Shown piece after piece: positions 6,317-15,503 of a DNA stretch of 40,183 bases. The notes under the pieces were generated by a model. The model ran no database searches. It was not told where the DNA came from and saw only the letters and a list, made by a program, of their open reading frames with translations. Position numbers and translations under genes: made by a program. Each line of letters begins with the position of its first letter. Position 1 is the first letter of the stretch. This DNA is from a virus: positions 1 to 40,183 of IMG/VR virus record IMGVR_UViG_3300036823_000084. One strand, written 5' to 3'.

Positions 6317-8011
6317 ATGATCGAACCAGACGATCACGAACGGATTGTCCAGGATGCCGCGTATCGCGACGATATGCGGCATCGGTTCATCACAGACCCA
6401 TTTTTTGCGGGTAGGATGCTGGGCTGGGATTTCCACCCCACCCTGCATCAGCCAGTCGCCGATCTCTATGGCAGGAAAAATCCCCTGCTCGCGATCGAGG
6501 AGCAACGCAAGAAAAAAAAGCTCATGCACTTTGACCCGCGCTTCACCTACAAAACCACATGGAACCGTGTGGATAAGGTGCAGTGGGTTGCGGCGTTCCC
6601 CAAGGTCATCACGCTGTTGAATCAGACGGCGACTCAGCCATTGGCGAAGAAGATATCCAAAGGCATCGCGAATTACTTCTACTGTGCCAAGTACGAGAAG
6701 CCGACCCGGTTTCAACTTTGCTTTCCCGAGCTGGTGGTTAACAAAGAACCGCTGGGCTTCTCCGATACGTGGAACGTGCCGAGCCACGAAATGCACGCGC
6801 TCGACGACACGATCTCTTTTACATCGCCGCAGACCGAGCAGTCGGGTTGGCATCCGTGGTTACTCAACTGCGATGACATGGTGGCGACCAAGAACAGCGG
6901 CATCCGCGCCACCGCAGAGGCGCGGCAAGGTGTCATCGAGACATTCGACACCAACAAAAACACGCTGGTGCCAGGCGGCTACCTGTATCTCGTCGGCACT
7001 CGCTATCACCCATTCGATCTGTACGGAGTCCGGTTGAATGATATGGACCCCGACGAGTGGGATGTGCTGATTCGCCACTCGATCGAGCGCAAGGACGGTT
7101 CCCGGCTTCTGCCTGGAGAGTTCCCGCCCGAGGACGAAGTGGTGTTGCCCTTCTGCGATCTCCCAGGCATGGAGTACAAGCGGCTGCGGGGGATGTTCTA
7201 CGAGAACTACGAGACCTTCATGTGTCAGCAGCAGAACGACCCGCAGGGAGGCCACACGCCAATCTTCGACGAGAAGCTGTATGGAACCTGCGAGGCTGAC
7301 ATCGAGCGCATCCCGCCTTATGGTGGGGAGACGTTTGTGTGTTGGCGTTTGCCCTATGGCAGCAAGCCGGCGACGAGCAAGTTTCTGGAGGGCGCGGCGG
7401 CGCGAATCCTTGACGGCAAGGTCTACGTGATCGACTGCTGGCAGATCGGCGGCACGCCCAGCCACCAGGCCGAGAGGATGGTGAAGATCCACAAGGAGCT
7501 GCAGGCCGATGGAATGATGATTCTGAACACGCCCGGTTGCGACGGCTTTACGCCGCACGTTCGCAATGAGGCTGCGCGGCGCAACGTCAGTCTGCGCATT
7601 CATTGGAGCGATTGGGAAGACAACGACAATCTTCGCAACGGGTCGATCAAGCAGATGGAGCCGATGTTGAAGGTGGGACGAATACTCTTCGCGCGCGGCA
7701 TGACCAAAGGGAGCGAATGCAAAAAGCAGTTTGTCCACTTCGGTCTAATCGAAGAGAACGGTATCGTTGAGTGTGTGTCGAAGCTGCGGAACCTGGTGCC
7801 AATGTCACAGATGCGCGCTTCACTAGAGGATGAAGAGATTGAATACCAGCGCGGGCGCAGAGACGATGCCACGTTGAACTGGCTTCTCAACCTGCAAGGC
7901 ACGCCGATCGTGGATGAGGGACTGAAGAAGAAAGCGATCGCGCACCAGCAGGCGATGCAGGAAGCGACGACGTACAGATTACCGCCGATGCCTGGAGGGT
8001 TAGATGGATGA
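6317..8011 (+). CDS. terminase large subunit
   Basis: This 564-residue protein packages DNA into the head as motor ATPase and nuclease. The ATPase part shows an atypical P-loop (DPRFTYKTT, residues 73-81; K79), Walker B LLNCDD (D186, D187) and the motif GTRYHPFDL (228-236), which is common in large terminases. The nuclease part shows DGKVYVIDCW (366-375) and RRDDATLNWLL (D516, D517), matching the terminal acidic site. The first catalytic Asp expected around 338-350 is not obvious; the sequence there is FVCWRLPYGS. Length is normal. Together with the portal it supports a headful-type, short-tailed phage packaging machine. Confidence 0.9.
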   Translation: MIEPDDHERIVQDAAYRDDMRHRFITDPFFAGRMLGWDFHPTLHQPVADLYGRKNPLLAIEEQRKKKKLMHFDPRFTYKTTWNRVDKVQWVAAFPKVITLLNQTATQPLAKKISKGIANYFYCAKYEKPTRFQLCFPELVVNKEPLGFSDTWNVPSHEMHALDDTISFTSPQTEQSGWHPWLLNCDDMVATKNSGIRATAEARQGVIETFDTNKNTLVPGGYLYLVGTRYHPFDLYGVRLNDMDPDEWDVLIRHSIERKDGSRLLPGEFPPEDEVVLPFCDLPGMEYKRLRGMFYENYETFMCQQQNDPQGGHTPIFDEKLYGTCEADIERIPPYGGETFVCWRLPYGSKPATSKFLEGAAARILDGKVYVIDCWQIGGTPSHQAERMVKIHKELQADGMMILNTPGCDGFTPHVRNEAARRNVSLRIHWSDWEDNDNLRNGSIKQMEPMLKVGRILFARGMTKGSECKKQFVHFGLIEENGIVECVSKLRNLVPMSQMRASLEDEEIEYQRGRRDDATLNWLLNLQGTPIVDEGLKKKAIAHQQAMQEATTYRLPPMPGGLDG

Positions 8012-8207
8012 AGAGATGGAACTGTGCGACACAACATCGACGCCTCGTGTCGCAGCTCATTGGTGCGCCTGCGTAAACCGGACGGACATGATGGGACCGT
8101 GCCTCACTTGGGAACTAGGCGGGAACGGCCGATGCGTATATTGCGATCACGATCACTATTGCCACCAAATGCTAAACGCCGCGCGAGGAGAAAATTTAGA
8201 TGGCTGA
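8004..8207 (+). CDS. small Cys-rich protein between terminase and portal
   Basis: This 67-residue frame overlaps the terminase end by 8 bp and the portal start by 8 bp, as coupled phage genes do. It has C21, C23, C33, C44, C47 and C53, including CVYCDHDHYC, a probable zinc-binding knot. I do not recognise a family. Its place between two packaging genes suggests a packaging accessory, but small zinc proteins are spread all over this element. Confidence 0.6.
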   Translation: MDEEMELCDTTSTPRVAAHWCACVNRTDMMGPCLTWELGGNGRCVYCDHDHYCHQMLNAARGENLDG

Positions 8208-10413
8208 AGAACTCGACATCCCGCGCGAGAGCGACGACGTAGCGGCGCGGCCTGGCGGCGACGGAATGCCACTCGGAAACGAGATGACACCGCGCATCGC
8301 GCAGTCACAGGCCGAAGTGGGCAAAGACGGCGCGACGGAAACCACGTTCGACGATGACGCCGCCGCGACGTTGGTGTGGGAGAACTACCAGGCATGGGTG
8401 GGATGGCTGGACGAGAATGCGTGGCTCGCCGAATGGCAGCTTATCGACTACCTGAAGCAAAGCCCCAACTTCGATCGCAACTGGCGCGCAAGCAGCGGCG
8501 GCGGCACGGCGCGGATCTCGCGGTTCAACGTGGCCAAGAACTCGAACACGATGGCGACGCAGATCAAGCGAGGCGTCTTTGCCGATCAGACTCCATTCCT
8601 GCTGGAGCCGCGCGGTCCGCTGGCCGACGATGACGACCAGCAGATGTACATCGATGCCATCACCGAGATCTTCTCGACGCTGAGCGAACGCGCCGACCTC
8701 GAATACAACATGGGGCTGCTGATCGACTGCCAGGTGCTGCAAGGCACCGGGATAGGCGACATGGGGTACGAGGAGAAGGAATGCGTCTACACCACACGCA
8801 AACGGAAAAAGCAGCCGGAGACGATACAACTGCCTGTCGGACCTCCAAAGATCGTGAACACCTGGGCGAGCGACGAGTTTGAATCTGTACCCCAGAAAGT
8901 AACGGAGACGTGGCCCTACTTCGAATATCGCAAGCTGGGAACGACGCTCTATGATCCTGGCTGGCGTACCCCGAACCGTCCAGAGTTAAGCTCGAGCGGA
9001 AAGATCGATATCGATTACCCGAACCTGCAGGACCTGCAGCAGCTGCGCAACATGGATTGCTATAAGGACATTCCCTCCGACAAGGACCTGAAGCAATTCT
9101 TTTTCGAGAACCCACTCGGCGATGCGCCGCCGGCCTCCACTACCTCCGAGAGTATGAATTCCAATTCTGCTGTCGTCTTCCATGCCCAGGGCGAGCACGA
9201 GCAGACCAATGTCGATCCCACACTGCGGCCATTGATGCGCCTGAAGTATTCGACCAAAGACACGATCATCGAAGTGCTGTGCTACCAAGGGAGGAAAAAA
9301 ACGATACGCAATGGGCCGCATGAGCTGAAGGATTTCGCGCTGGGGGTCACCGCGAATTGGTGGAACATCGACAACAGCGGCTATGGCATGGGCATCGGCC
9401 GGCTGAACGCGGGCGATCAGCGCATGGATCAGGGCGTGCTGAACGAAGTGCTGAAGATGATCGGCTACTGGACGAACGCTCCACTGATGTACGACAGCTC
9501 GAGCGGCAATGAGCCGACGCAAAACGTGGTGATGGGGCTGGGCAATCTATGGGGAGTCAACGTGCCCGGCGGCGACGTGCGTAAGGCCTTCGCCTATGTG
9601 CCGAAGCCCGAGATCCCGCCCGAGGCCTGGAAGATCTACACGCTGGGCAAAGAGGGCGGCGAGGATCTGGTAGGCGCCAACGCGACGACCATGCAGGGCA
9701 ACACCGGACCGGGATCAACCGCGCTGAAGACAGCCACCGGCGTCAACCGGCTGGGGAACAAAGCCGATGACAACGTGGCCACGCCGATCGCGCACATCGA
9801 AGGTGTACTGGTGCGCTGGTACCGCTTTTTGTGGTGGATCGTGCAGACCAAGATGCCGATCGCCGAGATCCGCCGAATCCTGAGCAAGAAATATGCCGAC
9901 ACGATCATCAACAAGATCGATCCGGAGAGACTGGTTAATGCAGAGTTCAACATCAAGATCCTCGCAGGGCAGAAGCTGGCGGCGAAGGCCTCGATTCAGC
10001 AACTGATTCCCTTCATGCTGCAGCTGCTGCAACAGCCGCAGTTGATGGAATTCATGCACCAGAAAGGAAAGACGATCAACTTCGCTGCGATCGAGAGAAT
10101 CTTCATGCGCGTGAGCGAGCTGCAGGGCGCGGAAGACATCATCGTAGATCTGACGCCGGAGGAGATGGCACAGGTGAAGGCGACGAACCCGGCTGCGCAG
10201 AGAACGCAGAGCGCGGCGGCGATCGAGCAGATACGCGGAAGAAATAAGCTGCAGGCCATCGATGCCAAGGGCCACGCCGATACTCAGGTTGCGGTGGTGA
10301 AGGCCGCTGCGGACAAGGCTGCGGAACGGCTGGAGGGGTCGCAGGAGTTCGAGGAAGCCGAAGGCCGCTTAGAACGCAACACGGACATGGGAGAGTTGAA
10401 GGATGGCCTCTAA
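8200..10413 (+). CDS. portal protein (podovirus type)
   Basis: This 737-residue protein would form the dodecameric ring through which DNA enters and leaves the head. The length is typical of portals in short-tailed phages. Signs include an acidic disordered N-terminus (residues 1-55), a region with NWRASSGGGTARISRFNVAKN and IKRGVFADQTPFLLEPRG typical of portal clip and wing segments, and GDQRMDQGVLNEVLKMIGYWTNAPLMYD with a Gly/Asn-rich loop in the middle. A long charged helical C-terminus (about 650-737) could form the barrel. It follows the terminase gene directly, with a Cys-rich protein between. The next gene overlaps its end. Confidence 0.87.
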   Translation: MAEELDIPRESDDVAARPGGDGMPLGNEMTPRIAQSQAEVGKDGATETTFDDDAAATLVWENYQAWVGWLDENAWLAEWQLIDYLKQSPNFDRNWRASSGGGTARISRFNVAKNSNTMATQIKRGVFADQTPFLLEPRGPLADDDDQQMYIDAITEIFSTLSERADLEYNMGLLIDCQVLQGTGIGDMGYEEKECVYTTRKRKKQPETIQLPVGPPKIVNTWASDEFESVPQKVTETWPYFEYRKLGTTLYDPGWRTPNRPELSSSGKIDIDYPNLQDLQQLRNMDCYKDIPSDKDLKQFFFENPLGDAPPASTTSESMNSNSAVVFHAQGEHEQTNVDPTLRPLMRLKYSTKDTIIEVLCYQGRKKTIRNGPHELKDFALGVTANWWNIDNSGYGMGIGRLNAGDQRMDQGVLNEVLKMIGYWTNAPLMYDSSSGNEPTQNVVMGLGNLWGVNVPGGDVRKAFAYVPKPEIPPEAWKIYTLGKEGGEDLVGANATTMQGNTGPGSTALKTATGVNRLGNKADDNVATPIAHIEGVLVRWYRFLWWIVQTKMPIAEIRRILSKKYADTIINKIDPERLVNAEFNIKILAGQKLAAKASIQQLIPFMLQLLQQPQLMEFMHQKGKTINFAAIERIFMRVSELQGAEDIIVDLTPEEMAQVKATNPAAQRTQSAAAIEQIRGRNKLQAIDAKGHADTQVAVVKAAADKAAERLEGSQEFEEAEGRLERNTDMGELKDGL

Positions 10414-10801
10414 TCTGACCGCACACGAGAAGTTTTTACGCGGGGAGCCGCTGACCCCGGAGTTGGAAGCGCTGCGCGATGGACGCGATGCGGAGACGAC
10501 GCGGAGGCCTGCGCCGGCGGAACGCAGAGCCTACGATGATGTTGAACGCGAATTGAACCGTGCGGAACGGTTGGACCTGAAGGAATTCTGGGAGATGCCG
10601 GGGCAGAAGTTGTATCTGCGCATCGCTGAAAAAGCTATTCATTTTCACCAGAAACGTGCTATCTCTCTTAGTCAGGACGACCCACTTGCCAACCGGGATG
10701 CGATCGCAAGCGCCTGGGCCTATGTGAAAATGTATCGTTCCGTCGTAGCAGAATTGGGAGTGATTGTGAACGCGGAGCTGGCCGAGCTGGAGAACGAATA
10801 A
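10403..10801 (+). CDS. helical virion-module protein, hypothetical
   Basis: This 132-residue protein overlaps the portal end by 11 bp and stops in a TAATG overlap with the next gene. It is mostly helical and charged. The second half contains ANRDAIASAWAYVKMYRSVV, an amphipathic helix that could pack into an oligomer. I do not recognise a family. Lying between portal and capsid genes, it is probably involved in head assembly. Confidence 0.65.
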   Translation: MASNLTAHEKFLRGEPLTPELEALRDGRDAETTRRPAPAERRAYDDVERELNRAERLDLKEFWEMPGQKLYLRIAEKAIHFHQKRAISLSQDDPLANRDAIASAWAYVKMYRSVVAELGVIVNAELAELENE

Positions 10802-11613
10802 TGAAGATGGAATGGAGTACAACGCGCCCAAACGGTAAGCCTGTCGAGTCCGGTACCTTCTGCCGCAAACTCGATATGGAGGACGGCACCAACCCGATCT
10901 ACTACTACGGCAAAACCGAGCAGGAAGTGAACGACAAGATCGCGTTGAACAACATGCACGCGCAGCGCGCCCTGGCCCGACGCGCGGAAGTTCCTGACAC
11001 AACCCCCTCCCCCATCGCACCGCGCAAGCGTATGAGCGCCGACGAGACCATGCAGGCAACCACCGACCTGCAGAACCCGGCGAAAGCAGGGGAGGCAGTA
11101 ACCAGGTTGGTACAGGACGCGACCGGCATCGATCTCCGCCAGATGGCGATGGATGCCTTCAAAAAGCGGGCCGACGAATGGGTAGAGGAAACCCCAGATT
11201 TTTACAACTGCAAGCCGAATCGATCGTTGTTGGCGACGCGGTTGGGAGTGCTGGTGAATGGCGATGTGTCGCTCATCTCGAAAGACATGATGACGCAGTG
11301 CTTTCACCAGATGTTGGCAGCCGGGGATTTAGTCGAAGATCCCGGTGAAGCAGTACCGAACGTCACAGCGTTTCCTGACGAGAATCAGGTCCAGCGTGTC
11401 GAGACGAGCCGAGGCGGACGCAGTGGGACAGGAACGCGGAGCACCAACTTCCGTGCCCCCCAGAGCGCCCAGACAAGGACGACACTCAAATACACGCGGG
11501 AGCAGATCGACAGGATGCCGATTTCCAAGTCTGAGGCGTTAATTCGCAGCAACGACAAGGACTATACGGAGGCCTGTGAGTTCTACTACCCGTCAGCGAA
11601 GGCCACGGCCTGA
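10801..11613 (+). CDS. putative scaffolding or head-assembly protein
   Basis: This 270-residue protein lies directly upstream of the major capsid gene, the usual site of the scaffolding gene. It is hydrophilic and probably flexible in places (a Pro/Arg segment near 65-80; a Gly/Ser/Thr/Arg-rich stretch near 200-225). A helical middle part contains RLVQDATGIDLRQMAMDAFKK, and a short conserved-looking end reads YTREQIDRMPISKSEALIRS. No protease motif is visible. The scaffold role rests on position and composition only; it could also be a minor capsid protein. Confidence 0.55.
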   Translation: MKMEWSTTRPNGKPVESGTFCRKLDMEDGTNPIYYYGKTEQEVNDKIALNNMHAQRALARRAEVPDTTPSPIAPRKRMSADETMQATTDLQNPAKAGEAVTRLVQDATGIDLRQMAMDAFKKRADEWVEETPDFYNCKPNRSLLATRLGVLVNGDVSLISKDMMTQCFHQMLAAGDLVEDPGEAVPNVTAFPDENQVQRVETSRGGRSGTGTRSTNFRAPQSAQTRTTLKYTREQIDRMPISKSEALIRSNDKDYTEACEFYYPSAKATA

Positions 11614-11631
11614 CGCTGAGGGAGCGCAACA

Positions 11632-12894
11632 ATGCGTCAGACAATGACGTACCGGACGTGGAAGCGAAAGAAGCAATGGGTGAGCGGGACGAGCAGGCAG
11701 TTCCGCCCAATCGGGATGCGAACCGGGATTCAGGACGGTATCGCTGCATTTTTGTTTAAGTACATTCTGTGGCCTCTGCTGCAACTGCTGATCGCCTTTG
11801 CGACAGCGCTGATGGCGACCGGAGCCACGGCGATGGCGATGGCATCGCAGGCCGCGCACGCGCCGGTGGTAGGCGAGGGTGGAGCAACGGCAGCCGCTCA
11901 AACCTCTGCCAACATGCCGCAGGCGCGTCTGACGGTCTATTACAACCGCGTCTTTATGCAGTGGCTGTACGCCAAAACCAACAAGCTGCTGATGTGCACC
12001 CACATGGACCTGCCCGAGAAGAGCGGACAGACCTGGCGCAACTTTATGTCGATTCCGCTGGGGCCGGACACCACCCAGCAGACCGAGGGCACGCCTGGAC
12101 CGCCGGAGCAGATCAACGTCAACTTCAAGGACATCGTGGTCGGGCAGTGGGCGAACTTCAACACCATCTCCGACTTTGCCGCGTTGACCTCCATCTCGGA
12201 CGATCTGGTCGAGAACAGGCGCATCATGGCCTATCAGCTCGCGCTGACGATCGACGACCTAATCATGTTCCAGATGGACTTCCTGCGCACGATGGATACG
12301 CGGACGACCAACCAGGACGCTACGACCGCGCCCTATGCGTTCACCAAGAACATCATCGAGCAGATGCCGGGTTCGCTCGAAGGTGCCGAGGTGCCGCAGA
12401 TGAAGGATGGCTTCTACAACGGGAGCATTCATCCATTCTTTGTCTCCGACCTGATGCTCGACGATTCCAATAACTCCATCGTCGATATCTGGAAGCACAC
12501 CGACGCGGGACAGTTGAAGCTCGAGCCGCTGGATGGTGATGACGGCGAGGCTCCGGTGCGGACGCTCGAGCTGTTCGGCTGCCACTGGAGAAAGAGCACC
12601 AACCAGACCCAGACCGCAAACTGGCAGAGTTCCGGCGAGACCGGGATCAGCACCTACCTGGCGGGCATGGACGGCATGGTGTTCATTCAGTTCCCTCACG
12701 GCAAACTGACCAAGCCCGGCCACAAATGGCAGAATCTCGATCTGTGGGCTGAGAAGTTCACGGCCCGTACCGCCTATGACGCCAACCAGCTCATCCAGGC
12801 GGGAACCGGATACAACTGCGTGCTGGGCATCGGGCCACCGCCCGACATCACCAGCCGTATGCGGATCGCGATCGCCGTTCCGATGACGACATAA
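11632..12894 (+). CDS. major capsid protein (N4-gp56-like)
   Basis: This 420-residue protein would form the icosahedral shell. The HK97-fold signature as I know it from the N4-gp56 family begins near residue 100 (LTVYYNRVFMQWLYAKTNKL). It continues with the segment around QTEGTPGPPEQINV, then FNTISDFAALTSISDDLVEN and YQLALTIDDLIMFQMDF, which matches the typical tEG...SD...ltiD pattern. The first 67 residues are unusual: a basic start, then a predicted membrane segment (about 37-60, FKYILWPLLQLLIAFATAL). A second in-frame ATG at 11833 has GGAG 8 bases upstream, so a shorter 353-residue capsid may be the main product. Confidence 0.87.
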   Translation: MRQTMTYRTWKRKKQWVSGTSRQFRPIGMRTGIQDGIAAFLFKYILWPLLQLLIAFATALMATGATAMAMASQAAHAPVVGEGGATAAAQTSANMPQARLTVYYNRVFMQWLYAKTNKLLMCTHMDLPEKSGQTWRNFMSIPLGPDTTQQTEGTPGPPEQINVNFKDIVVGQWANFNTISDFAALTSISDDLVENRRIMAYQLALTIDDLIMFQMDFLRTMDTRTTNQDATTAPYAFTKNIIEQMPGSLEGAEVPQMKDGFYNGSIHPFFVSDLMLDDSNNSIVDIWKHTDAGQLKLEPLDGDDGEAPVRTLELFGCHWRKSTNQTQTANWQSSGETGISTYLAGMDGMVFIQFPHGKLTKPGHKWQNLDLWAEKFTARTAYDANQLIQAGTGYNCVLGIGPPPDITSRMRIAIAVPMTT

Positions 12895-12926
12895 AACCCC
12901 AACCAACGGCAACAACCAGCGGCAAA

Positions 12927-12955
12927 CCCCGGATGGCCAGTGGAGGCATCCGGGG
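12927..12955 (+). promoter_or_regulatory. stem-loop after the capsid gene
   Basis: CCCCGGATG (12927-12935) pairs perfectly with CATCCGGGG (12947-12955) across an 11-base loop. It starts 33 bp after the capsid stop and has no T-run. It could protect the 3' end of the abundant capsid message or partly attenuate transcription into the next genes. Confidence 0.6.
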
Positions 12956-12977
12956 TGACGGGCACGAGGAGGACGGC

Positions 12978-13568
12978 ATGGCAGAAAAATCGATGCAGGA
13001 ACAGCTTGAAGAGATCCAGCTGAAGACGGCGCAGATGAACATGAAAATCGCCGAACGCGAACTGCAAAAGTTTGAGGCGGCGGAAAAATCGAAGTCCACC
13101 CAGAACGCGCAGCGTCAGAGCGAGCTGGCCAGCAAGGCGCGTGGACGCGCCCAGGTTGCGGCGAAGTGTTCCCACAGGCAGGGAGCCAGCCCCAAGAACA
13201 TCTACAAGGGGAAGGGCGACACGACGCTGAAGAAGGTAAAGATGATGGATGGATTCACCATCCTGATCCACTGCGCGATCTGCCGGCTGGCCGTCTTTAG
13301 CCCGCATCCCTACGACCAGAATCCCGAGCCGCAGATCGACTACCGCACTCGCAAGATGGAGACCGAAGCGCAGGCGAAGGTACGCGTACGGAAGTGGAAG
13401 GCGGATACCGCAGCCTTCGCCGAGCTGTTGGAGAAGAGCGAAGAGTCGAAGTCCGACGAGTACTCGAGCACGATGGATTGCGGCAATACCTTCGAGGTGA
13501 AGGATGGCAAGGGGATGCCGGTGTATCGGCGTCGGCCGAGCGACTTCTATCCGCAGCCAACAGCATAA
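12978..13568 (+). CDS. coiled-coil and zinc-finger protein of the head module
   Basis: The start at 12978 is chosen because GAGGAGG precedes it by 5 bases; an in-frame ATG at 12933 lies inside the hairpin and has no such signal. The 196-residue product has an N-terminal coiled coil (residues 4-38, EQLEEIQLKTAQMNMKIAER). A basic linker follows, then a probable zinc site C64-x-H66 with C99-x2-C102 and H110, and an acidic C-terminus. I do not recognise a named family. It lies just after the capsid gene, so a head-completion or DNA-contact role is possible. Confidence 0.65.
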   Translation: MAEKSMQEQLEEIQLKTAQMNMKIAERELQKFEAAEKSKSTQNAQRQSELASKARGRAQVAAKCSHRQGASPKNIYKGKGDTTLKKVKMMDGFTILIHCAICRLAVFSPHPYDQNPEPQIDYRTRKMETEAQAKVRVRKWKADTAAFAELLEKSEESKSDEYSSTMDCGNTFEVKDGKGMPVYRRRPSDFYPQPTA

Positions 13569-13632
13569 ATTTTTAACCAGCAATGTCAGATGGATTCGCG
13601 CCGTGCGAGCGGGGCAGAGAGAAGAAAAAACA

Positions 13633-14277
13633 ATGGGTGCAGATCGCGTAACTTACGGACCACCGAGTGCCAGCGGGGTAAACTCCTTCGATCAGAAAGC
13701 GCTGGTGCTCGACCAGACCAACGGCGTGCTGTATGTGAGCGGCGCAGCCAACAATCGCAAGTTGATGCTGGCAATGGGAGCGCCGCTGGTGCTGCCCGCG
13801 CAGACCGCGCTGACTGCGATCACCACCGCGCAGTCGTTACTGTCTTTTATCTTCGGCGCCGGCGCGCTGAATGTGACCGGACGAAAGCTGCGGATCAAAG
13901 GCGTGCTGATCTATTCGACGACATCAACCAACGTCGCCACGATCAGTTTTGCTCTGACCCTGGGCGGGGTTACGCTTTGCACGATCACGACGGCGGCAAC
14001 CAACACCGCAGCCAGCGCCAACCTGCCGATTCAATTTGAATTTGAACTGACGGTGGTAACGCTAGGCGCGACCGCCACCATTGAATCGCATGGCAGGGTC
14101 ATCGCGAACATCGGCACCGTTGCAGCCGCCGCGGGGGCGCTCTACCTCGATACCAACACGGCAGTATCGGCGGCAGTCAACCTGACCGCAGCGGCCACGC
14201 TGGGCGTGACCATCGCAGCCAGCGCAGCCGTACCGAGCGCGCAACTGCGTTCGGCAACGCTAATGTACGAAGCCTAA
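13633..14277 (+). CDS. beta-rich virion protein, possible head decoration protein
   Basis: The frame is open upstream, but the ATG at 13633 with AGAGAGAAG in front gives a 214-residue protein with a sensible N-terminus (MGADRVTYGPPSASG). The sequence is dominated by Ala, Thr, Val and Ile in alternating patterns (NVATISFALTLGGVTLCTIT, AVNLTAAATLGVTIAASAAV), as in a large beta-sandwich such as phage decoration or fibre proteins. It resembles the protein at 5284-5913 in size and style, though not clearly in sequence. It sits shortly after the capsid gene. Confidence 0.65.
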   Translation: MGADRVTYGPPSASGVNSFDQKALVLDQTNGVLYVSGAANNRKLMLAMGAPLVLPAQTALTAITTAQSLLSFIFGAGALNVTGRKLRIKGVLIYSTTSTNVATISFALTLGGVTLCTITTAATNTAASANLPIQFEFELTVVTLGATATIESHGRVIANIGTVAAAAGALYLDTNTAVSAAVNLTAAATLGVTIAASAAVPSAQLRSATLMYEA

Positions 14278-14288
14278 AAGGAGGCATC

Positions 14289-14495
14289 ATGAGGAAAGTG
14301 AAATGGGTAGCACCGAAGGGTAAAGATGCCAAGAAAGAGGCAGCGGCGAAGCCGAAGATAGCCGGCGACGGCGAGACTGCGGAGGCGATGCGGCAGGCCA
14401 CCAAAGGCAAGAAGAAGCCCAGCAAGCCCCACACCCTGGACGAAGTGATCGAGCTGCTGCACAAGCACGGAATCCGCTTCAGCGACGAGGAGTAA
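14289..14495 (+). CDS. small basic protein of the head module
   Basis: This 68-residue protein is very rich in Lys and Ala in its first two thirds (KWVAPKGKDAKKEAAAKPK) and ends in a short helix (TLDEVIELLHKHGIRFSDEE). AAAAGGAGG precedes the ATG. The disordered basic part may contact DNA or other virion proteins. The last helix resembles a short protein-docking helix. No family is recognised. Confidence 0.6.
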   Translation: MRKVKWVAPKGKDAKKEAAAKPKIAGDGETAEAMRQATKGKKKPSKPHTLDEVIELLHKHGIRFSDEE

Positions 14496-14498
14496 GAC

Positions 14499-15503
14499 GT
14501 GGGTAACTCCACCATCAAGCTGAGCAGCGTCTTCAACGTCATCGCCGCGAGGGGAATTCCCGATCCCAGGGGAGGACCCAGCGGCTATGGCGATCAGCTT
14601 GCGCTCGAATGCGCGAGCGAAGTGATGGCGGATATCGTCTGCGAACGCTACAACCAGAAATGGAACCGGGCCTACGCCGCGCCGTTCTACACCAACAGCT
14701 TTCAGCAGGACTATCCCCAGGTCGCGCAGACGGCCGGCCCGATCGGGTGGGGTGAAGACGGCGACGTGATCGACGTGAATAACACCTACATCCCGAAGCC
14801 GATGGACAACATCAAGTGGAGGCGAGGCCTCAGCCGCACCAACCTGAGCCGATGGTGGCCGCAAAACCTCTGCTGGATGTACAACAATGAGCTTGAGATC
14901 GCAGTCTGGCCGGGAGCGGACGTAATTCTCTATCCGCTGCTAGGCGTGAGCGCACCAGGCGGGCAGAACCCGATCCTGAACATGCGGGATAAGAACGGCA
15001 ACATTCTGATCGTGACGACATTCGGCACAACCGGAAACGTCGCGCCTTTCCTGCCAGCCAATAGCGACGAGGGTGTGACCATCGCCGATGGATCTGTGGC
15101 GTGGACGTGCGTAAGTCCCACTTCGCAGGGTTTCCGCATCGACCGGCTGCCGTCCGCCGCGGGGCCCACGCTCGAGATCCGGCCGTACTACCAACTGGAC
15201 CCCCCGCGCTTTGCCACCATGCAGCAGTTCCTCGACCCTATCCCCGACAGCTTCAGCCGGTTTTTCTTTCGCGGGCTACAGGCGCAGTGTCTGCTGAATA
15301 GTCCCAACCCGAACGACGGCAAACGCGGCCAGGAGTTGATGGAACGAGACCGCGACGGCGAGCCGCGATGGATGAAGGAACCGAAGAAACAGGGCGACCG
15401 CGAGCTGAACGTGTATGCGCTGCTGCCGGCGCAGAGCGTCGTCGAACCAAGGTTCGGCTGCAGTGTGCCGCGCACGGCCGATAACCCGTATGGGTGGAAC
15501 TAA
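14499..15503 (+). CDS. putative head-tail connector / tail protein
   Basis: This 334-residue protein starts at GTG, with GAGGAG shortly upstream at the end of the previous gene. The first 130 residues (ALECASEVMADIVCERYNQK, RRGLSRTNLSRWWPQNLCWMYN) and the region after 230 (RFATMQQFLDPIPDSFSRFF) look like a mixed fold. Between them lies a module (about 170-212) with GTTGNVAPFLPANSDEGVTIADGSVAWTC, split here for length as GTTGNVAPF and ADGSVAWTC. That small repeat is common in phage tail proteins and recurs in the large protein at 16519. Position suggests a ring between portal and nozzle. Its stop overlaps the next start (TAATG). Confidence 0.55.
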   Translation: MGNSTIKLSSVFNVIAARGIPDPRGGPSGYGDQLALECASEVMADIVCERYNQKWNRAYAAPFYTNSFQQDYPQVAQTAGPIGWGEDGDVIDVNNTYIPKPMDNIKWRRGLSRTNLSRWWPQNLCWMYNNELEIAVWPGADVILYPLLGVSAPGGQNPILNMRDKNGNILIVTTFGTTGNVAPFLPANSDEGVTIADGSVAWTCVSPTSQGFRIDRLPSAAGPTLEIRPYYQLDPPRFATMQQFLDPIPDSFSRFFFRGLQAQCLLNSPNPNDGKRGQELMERDRDGEPRWMKEPKKQGDRELNVYALLPAQSVVEPRFGCSVPRTADNPYGWN

